From contig JBFKAV010000142.1 of the NCBI GenBank assembly GCA_041621405.1, forward strand, positions 1 through 8,905: 8,905 nt of DNA, in the 5' to 3' direction. Origin of the DNA: JBFKAV01 sp041621405 (GTDB taxonomy: Bacteria > Pseudomonadota > Alphaproteobacteria > Rhodobacterales > Rhodobacteraceae). The position numbers were made by a program, and so were the translations under genes. Each line of letters starts with the position of its first letter. Position 1 is the first letter of the stretch. Of this stretch, positions 5,301 through 8,905 are shown piece by piece. Under the pieces are notes generated by a model. That model was not told the DNA's origin, did no database searches, and saw only the letters and a program-made list of their open reading frames with translations.

Positions 5301-6035
5301 TCAAAGCTGGGCGTCGGCGAGCGCGGCGTCAAGGTGCGGCGCGAGCCGCTCGGCCCAGGCGCGCTGGCCATCCTCGGTGGCGATCAGGTCGTGGCGGAGT
5401 TCGATTAGCACGTGCGGGCGGCCGGCTTGGACGCCGTGGCGGTCCATCGCGTCGCCGGCGAGCTGGCCGGAATAGGGCTCGTTGTCGCCGACGCAGAGGT
5501 CGGGTTCGGCCTGCAGCCGGGCGAGCAGCGGCTTTGCCATGCGGTCGTCGGTGGCATAGAGAAGGCCGACATGCCACGGCCGGGGATGGCGGCCGATGAG
5601 CCGCGGCGTGAAGGAGTGGATCGAGATCAGGATCGTGTCGTTGCCGCGCCGGGCGAGACCGGCGAGCGCCGCGTGGTAGGGGCGGTAGAATAGGTCGAGC
5701 CGGCGCTCGATCTCGGCAGCATCGGCGTGCCGGTTGCCGGGGATGATAGTGCCGTCGTAGAGCTTCATCACCAGCGTCGGGTCGTCCTCGCCGCGGTTGG
5801 GGTCAATGACGAGGCGCGAGAAGCGCGACAGGATGGCGGGCGCTTGAAGCAGCTCGGCCAGCCGGCGGCTGACGCCGGCGGCGCCGATGTCGTAGGCGAT
5901 GTGGCGGCCCATCTCGCCCTCCGACAGCCCCAGCGTGCCGCCGACCTCTGGAGGCACCGTGTTCGAGGCATGATCGCAGGTGATCAGCCAGCGCGAGGTG
6001 CGCTCTGCGCCGAGGATCTCGTAGGGCTCGTCCAT
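5301..6035 (-). CDS. N-formylglutamate amidohydrolase family protein
   Basis: This 244-residue protein belongs to the N-formylglutamate amidohydrolase (HutG-type, FGase) family. Visible motifs are CDHASN (20-25), DPNRG (78-82), SIHSFTP (139-145), the HG pair (200-201) and IELRHDLI (211-218), which carry the likely metal ligands and arginines. The textbook reaction is hydrolysis of N-formyl-L-glutamate to glutamate and formate in histidine breakdown. No hut gene is visible here, and many family members outside hut operons have no tested substrate, so the activity is only a family-level call. I chose ATG 6035 because homologs begin close to the PYEILG segment and a GGGAAGCGGGA run precedes it. 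The frame stays open for 52 more codons upstream, including a hydrophobic MRWARHLFLAAALAYLG stretch, so a longer protein is possible but unlikely. First gene of the operon. Confidence 0.85.
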   Translation of the reverse strand: MDEPYEILGAERTSRWLITCDHASNTVPPEVGGTLGLSEGEMGRHIAYDIGAAGVSRRLAELLQAPAILSRFSRLVIDPNRGEDDPTLVMKLYDGTIIPGNRHADAAEIERRLDLFYRPYHAALAGLARRGNDTILISIHSFTPRLIGRHPRPWHVGLLYATDDRMAKPLLARLQAEPDLCVGDNEPYSGQLAGDAMDRHGVQAGRPHVLIELRHDLIATEDGQRAWAERLAPHLDAALADAQL

Positions 6036-6165
6036 TCCCGCTTCCCGTTCCTTGCCGGGCCCCAGATACGCGAGCGCCGCGGCGAGGAAAAGATGCCGCG
6101 CCCAACGCATCGCCGCCGGCCGGCCGCGCGGCGCGGGAAATCGGCGGCGGGCGCGTCCAGCCATG

Positions 6166-6194
6166 TTGCCCCGGCCGCGGAATTCGGCCATAGG
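6166..6194 (+). promoter_or_regulatory. Possible promoter of pyk
   Basis: TTGCCC (6166-6171) and CATAGG (6189-6194) are spaced by 17 bp and lie about 40 bp before the start codon of the pyruvate kinase gene. The -35 matches at 4/6 and the -10 at 3/6. This region must also hold the promoter of the divergent amidohydrolase operon, for which I see only a weak candidate on the minus strand (TTTTCC at 6091-6086 and TATCTG at 6068-6063). Confidence 0.3.
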
Positions 6195-6235
6195 GAGGGC
6201 GGTTTGCGCTAACAGCTCATCGGCGGAGAACTCCC

Positions 6236-7684
6236 ATGCGACGTCATCGCAACGTGAAGATCGTGGCCACGCTGGGGCCAGCCTCCGACGATTACGCGAC
6301 GATCCGGGCGCTGTTCGAGGCCGGTGCCGACGTGTTCCGGCTCAACATGAGCCACGGCACCCATGATGACATCGCCCGCCGCCACGGGATCATCCGCCAG
6401 GTGGAGGCCGACCTTGGCCGGCCGATCGCGATTCTGGCCGACCTGCAGGGCCCGAAGCTGCGCGTGGGCGAATTCCAGAACGGCGAGGAGGAGCTTGTCG
6501 AGGGTGCGCGCTTCCGCTTCGACCTCGACGCCGAGCCCGGCACGGCGAGCCGGGTGCAGCTGCCGCACAAGGAGATCCTGGAGGCGCTGGAGCCGGGCTC
6601 CACGCTGCTGATCAACGACGGCAAGCTGCGCCTCCGGGTCGAGCGCTGCGGCAAGGATTTCGCCGAATGCACGGTGATCGTCGGCGGCACGATCTCGAAC
6701 CGCAAGGGCGTGAACGTGCCCGACGTGGTACTGCCCCTGACGGCGCTCTCCGACAAGGACCGCAGCGACCTGGATTTCGCCTGCTCGCTGGGCGTGGACT
6801 GGGTGGCGCTTTCCTTCGTGCAGCGGGCGGCCGACGTGATGGAGGGGCGCGAGCTGGTGCGCGGGCGGGCGGCGGTCCTGTCGAAGATCGAGAAGCCGGC
6901 CGCGGTGAAGACATTCACGGAGATTCTTGCCGCCTCGGATGGAATCATGGTCGCCCGCGGCGACCTCGGCGTCGAGCTTCCGGTGCAGGCGGTGCCACCG
7001 ATCCAGAAGCGGCTGATCCGCGCCAGCCGGGCCGCCGCCAAGCCGGTGATCGTGGCCACCCAGATGCTGGAGAGCATGATCGACAGCCCGGTGCCGACGC
7101 GTGCTGAGGTCTCCGACGTGGCGACCGCGATCTACGAGGGCGCCGATGCGGTGATGCTGTCGGCGGAATCGGCGGCGGGCAGCTACCCGGTAGAGGCGGT
7201 GGCGACGATGAACAACGTCGCGATGTCGGTCGAGAGCGACGAGATCTACCGCGAGGTGATAGAGGCCTCGCGCTCGGCCAAGCGGCAGACCGTGGCCGAC
7301 GGCATCGTCGCCGCCGCGCGGGAGATTGCCGAGACCACCGACATCCGCGCGATCTGCTGCTTCACCCAGTCGGGGACGACGGCGGCGCTGGTCGCCCGCG
7401 AGCGGCCCAGGGTGCCGATCGTGGCGTTGACGCCCCTGGAGGGCACCGCCCGGCGGCTATGCCTGACCTGGGGCACGACCTGCGTGATCATCAGCGAGCC
7501 GGTGGAGCGCTTCAAGCAGGCGGTGATCGCCGCCGTGGTGGCGGCGCGCGACATGGGCTTTGCCACCGAGTCGAACCAGATCCTGGTGACCGCGGGGGTG
7601 CCGTTCAACGTGCAGGGCACCACCAACATCCTGCGCGTGGCGCCCTGCGACGAGCGGTTGATTTTCCGCGCCGATCCCGAATAA
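6236..7684 (+). CDS. pyk: Pyruvate kinase
   Basis: This 482-residue enzyme converts phosphoenolpyruvate and ADP to pyruvate and ATP, the last step of glycolysis, in the cytosol. The N-terminal KIVATLGPAS (8-17) and FRLNMSHG (34-41) are standard, as is LQGPKLRVG (70-78), which enters the B domain (about 75-165). The catalytic lysine is in LSKIEK (Lys217), the metal-binding block is MVARGDLGVE (238-247), and ATQMLESM (274-281) completes the active site. The C-terminal allosteric-type domain is present (about 345-480), so the enzyme is full length. The ATG has GGAG (6225-6228) seven bases upstream. It diverges from the amidohydrolase operon and is followed after 47 bp by a small membrane protein. 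I do not distinguish the pykA and pykF types. Confidence 0.97.
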   Translation: MRRHRNVKIVATLGPASDDYATIRALFEAGADVFRLNMSHGTHDDIARRHGIIRQVEADLGRPIAILADLQGPKLRVGEFQNGEEELVEGARFRFDLDAEPGTASRVQLPHKEILEALEPGSTLLINDGKLRLRVERCGKDFAECTVIVGGTISNRKGVNVPDVVLPLTALSDKDRSDLDFACSLGVDWVALSFVQRAADVMEGRELVRGRAAVLSKIEKPAAVKTFTEILAASDGIMVARGDLGVELPVQAVPPIQKRLIRASRAAAKPVIVATQMLESMIDSPVPTRAEVSDVATAIYEGADAVMLSAESAAGSYPVEAVATMNNVAMSVESDEIYREVIEASRSAKRQTVADGIVAAAREIAETTDIRAICCFTQSGTTAALVARERPRVPIVALTPLEGTARRLCLTWGTTCVIISEPVERFKQAVIAAVVAARDMGFATESNQILVTAGVPFNVQGTTNILRVAPCDERLIFRADPE

Positions 7685-7731
7685 TCGCGCGACCGGGCAG
7701 TCCCCTTCCCGGACAACATGCGAGCGGTTCC

Positions 7732-7953
7732 ATGGATCCCGATCTCGTGCTTACCATTGGGCTTGTTCTGGCGGTTCTCGGCTTTCCCTCGCTGATCAGC
7801 GCGATGACGGATGCGAGGGCGCCGCGGATGGCGGCGCTGCTCCTGGTGTCGTCGGCCGCCTGCATCCTCTACGCGGTGGTGATGAAGCCCGGGGGCTACG
7901 CGGTGAACGAGCTGCCCGACGTCGTGCTTTCGGTCGTCGGCCGCTTCCTCTGA
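7732..7953 (+). CDS. Small two-helix membrane protein
   Basis: This 73-residue protein has two hydrophobic segments, at about residues 5-24 and 33-51, joined by a short charged loop (DARAPR). A C-terminal part (PGGYAVNELPDVV) is followed by a final hydrophobic run. It is predicted to sit in the inner membrane. I recall similar small proteins between pyk and rpmI in Rhodobacterales, but no function is known. The ribosome-binding site is weak (GAGCGG at 7722-7727), which may mean low or coupled translation from pyk, whose stop is 47 bp upstream. The ATG at 7718 is in another frame and does not fit. Codon use is like that of neighbouring genes. Confidence 0.75.
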   Translation: MDPDLVLTIGLVLAVLGFPSLISAMTDARAPRMAALLLVSSAACILYAVVMKPGGYAVNELPDVVLSVVGRFL

Positions 7954-7988
7954 CGGGCCCGTTTCGGAGTCCCGGGGCGGATTCTCCC

Positions 7989-8017
7989 TTGCCAGTCCGT
8001 CCGGGCGCCTCTATACG
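7989..8017 (+). promoter_or_regulatory. Sigma-70-type promoter of rpmI-rplT
   Basis: TTGCCA (7989-7994) and TATACG (8012-8017) are separated by exactly 17 bp. This is the best promoter match in the window. Transcription would start near 8024 and leave a leader of about 70 nt before the L35 start. It gives the ribosomal protein genes their own promoter, independent of pyk. Confidence 0.6.
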
Positions 8018-8093
8018 CGCGAGCCTGTTAATCCGCGCGGCCGGCCGTTGTGGCATGCCGAGTCGTGCCAAGGAATGTCCGGAAGGAGCCGAA

Positions 8094-8294
8094 ATGCCCA
8101 AGATGAAGACCAAGTCAGGCGCCAAGAAGCGCTTCAAGATCACCGCCACGGGCAAGATCAAGGCCGGCCAGGCGGGCAAGCGTCACGGGATGATCAAGCG
8201 GACGAACGACTTCATCCGCGATGCGCGGGGGACGACGGTGCTGTCGGCCGCCGACACCAAGATCATCAAGACCTACATGCCCTACGATCGCTGA
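8094..8294 (+). CDS. rpmI: 50S ribosomal protein L35
   Basis: This 66-residue basic protein is a component of the large ribosomal subunit. It shows the L35 pattern from the start: PKMKTKSGAKKRFK, then TGKIK, GKRHGM and the C-terminal IKTYMPY. The length is normal. The ATG at 8094 has a strong GGAAGGAG (8081-8088) and matches the conserved MPKMKT start; an in-frame ATG at 8055 would add an unconserved leader and is rejected. It is followed 13 bp later by the L20 gene, the usual pairing. In gamma- and Firmicutes relatives, L20 represses this operon at translation; whether that holds here is not visible. Confidence 0.98.
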   Translation: MPKMKTKSGAKKRFKITATGKIKAGQAGKRHGMIKRTNDFIRDARGTTVLSAADTKIIKTYMPYDR

Positions 8295-8307
8295 GGAGGC
8301 CTGAGAC

Positions 8308-8670
8308 ATGTCCCGAGTCAAAGGGGGTGCGGTCACCCACCGCCGCCACAAGAAGATCATCGACGCCGCCAAGGGTCACTACGGCGCGCGCTCGCGCACG
8401 TTCAAGATCGCCGCGCAGTCGGTCGACAAGGCGAACCAGTACGCCACCCGCGACCGCAAGGTCCGGAAGCGGAACTTCCGCGCGCTGTGGATCCAGCGGA
8501 TCAACGCCGCGGTGCGTGCGGTCGATGCCGAGATGACCTATTCGCGCTTCATCAACGGGCTGGCGAAGTCCGGCGTCGAGGTGGACCGCAAGGTCCTGGC
8601 CGACCTCGCCGTGCGCGAGCCGGCCGCGTTCGGCGCCATCGTCGAGAAGGCGAAGGCGGCGCTCGCGTAA
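8308..8670 (+). CDS. rplT: 50S ribosomal protein L20
   Basis: This 120-residue protein binds 23S rRNA early in large-subunit assembly. Its long basic N-terminus is typical: SRVKGGAVTHRRHKKIIDAAKGHYGARS, then ATRDRKVRKRNFRALWIQRINAA. The globular C-terminal half (YSRFINGLAKSGVEVDRKVLADLA) is complete. The length is normal. Its ribosome-binding site GAGGAGG (8293-8299) overlaps the stop codon of rpmI, which suggests coupled translation. In many alphaproteobacteria pheS follows; here the next 235 bp hold repeats and a terminator instead. Confidence 0.98.
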   Translation: MSRVKGGAVTHRRHKKIIDAAKGHYGARSRTFKIAAQSVDKANQYATRDRKVRKRNFRALWIQRINAAVRAVDAEMTYSRFINGLAKSGVEVDRKVLADLAVREPAAFGAIVEKAKAALA

Positions 8671-8684
8671 ACACTTACCTCTTT

Positions 8685-8741
8685 CGAGCAGAGCGCATCG
8701 CGAAAAGCGTGAAGCGGTTTTCGGACAAGATGCGCGCCTAG
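8685..8741. repeat. REP-like intergenic palindrome of alphaproteobacterial type
   Basis: An imperfect hairpin has nested perfect arms: GCGCATC (8693-8699) pairs with GATGCGC (8729-8735), and CGAAAA (8701-8706) pairs with TTTTCG (8718-8723). The middle GCGTGAAGCGG is the loop. From memory, this matches a palindromic element that is very common between genes in Rhizobiales and other alphaproteobacteria, with the core CGAAAAG-tgtGAAgCGGTTTTCGG. On the plus strand it reads as SVKRFSDKMRA, a tail often seen in spurious small proteins. It lies between the rplT stop and the terminator. Confidence 0.6.
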
Positions 8742-8764
8742 GTCAAGAAAAGAGGGACAGTCAG

Positions 8765-8800
8765 ACCCCGCGGGCCCGGAGACGGGTGCCGCGGGGTTTT
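8765..8800 (+). terminator. Rho-independent terminator after rplT
   Basis: ACCCCGCGG (8765-8773) pairs perfectly with CCGCGGGGT (8789-8797), and an inner CCCG/CGGG stem closes on a GAGA loop (8775-8786). The stem is followed by a short T-run (TTTT, 8797-8800). It lies 94 bp past the rplT stop and should end the rpmI-rplT transcript. Confidence 0.85.
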
Positions 8801-8817
8801 CGTTCGGGCCGTCGGAA

Positions 8818-8881
8818 GGGGGCTGTCTGCCCCCCGTCGCCTTGCGGCGACTCCCCCCGAGGATACTTGGATCAGGGTGAA
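8818..8881. repeat. Double-hairpin repeat of Rhodobacteraceae type
   Basis: Two adjacent perfect stem-loops are visible: GGGGGC/GCCCCC (8818-8823 and 8829-8834, loop TGTCT) and GTCGCC/GGCGAC (8836-8841 and 8846-8851, loop TTGC). They are followed by a conserved-looking tail, CCCCCCGAGGATACTTGG and ATCAGGGTGAAG. I recall elements of this build (GC hairpins and then CCCCCGAGGATATTT..) scattered at gene ends in Rhodobacteraceae. The hairpins could also act as backup terminators. Confidence 0.5.
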
Positions 8882-8905
8882 GGGGGCTCGAGGGGTGGCT
8901 TGCAA
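8882..8905. other. Short right edge with nothing recognised
   Basis: The last 24 bases are G-rich and hold no feature that I can support. Any following gene begins outside the window. Confidence 0.4.

Noticed and set aside
7693..7712. CCGGG/CCCGG inverted repeat after pyk as a terminator
   Set aside because: It has only five pairs with a ten-base loop and no T-run.
7989..8093. In-frame upstream extension of L35 (starts at 7989 or 8055)
   Set aside because: L35 has a strongly conserved MPKMKT start with an ideal ribosome-binding site at 8081-8088; the extension covers the promoter.
8487..8741. Open frame through rplT into the repeat, ending SVKRFSDKMRA
   Set aside because: It is a shadow of rplT in another frame, and its tail is the translated REP-like palindrome.

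Overview
This is a high-GC stretch of ordinary chromosome from an alphaproteobacterium, most likely a member of the Rhodobacterales (Rhodobacteraceae/Paracoccaceae). That placement rests on the block pyk - small membrane protein - rpmI - rplT, on a DUF1244 gene beside an N-formylglutamate amidohydrolase, on the strong G/C bias at third codon positions, and on two intergenic palindromic elements after rplT that resemble repeats I recall from alphaproteobacterial and Rhodobacteraceae genomes. There is no tRNA, rRNA, CRISPR array, transposase, integrase or phage gene. I found no clearly new system.

Layout. Bases 1-63 hold the last 20 codons of an unidentified plus-strand gene. Bases 64-491 are a long gap without a recognisable gene but with several small dyads and a possible promoter. 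A group II PLP-dependent decarboxylase follows (492-1925). Next comes a same-strand run: a TetR-family regulator (2026-2601), preceded by a perfect 12-bp palindrome that looks like its own operator; an AhpD-like alkylhydroperoxidase (2638-3207); a short glutaredoxin (3263-3484); and an exported ankyrin-repeat protein (3565-4251). The last four make a plausible small redox or detoxification cluster, although co-regulation is inferred.

The middle block is on the minus strand. It holds an N-formylglutamate amidohydrolase (6035-5301), a DUF1244 protein (5282-4968) and a glycolipid-binding-family protein (4971-4438). They are tightly packed, and the last two overlap by 4 bp (ATGA), so they form an operon. 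In the convergent gap 4252-4437 there is a stem-loop and a strongly coding-like tail with no start codon, perhaps the remnant of a lost gene.

The last block is on the plus strand: pyruvate kinase (6236-7684), a two-helix membrane protein (7732-7953), then ribosomal proteins L35 and L20 (8094-8294 and 8308-8670). These last two have a good sigma-70-type promoter at 7989-8017. L20 is followed by a REP-like palindrome, a strong rho-independent terminator (8765-8800) and a second repeat made of two hairpins (8818-8881).
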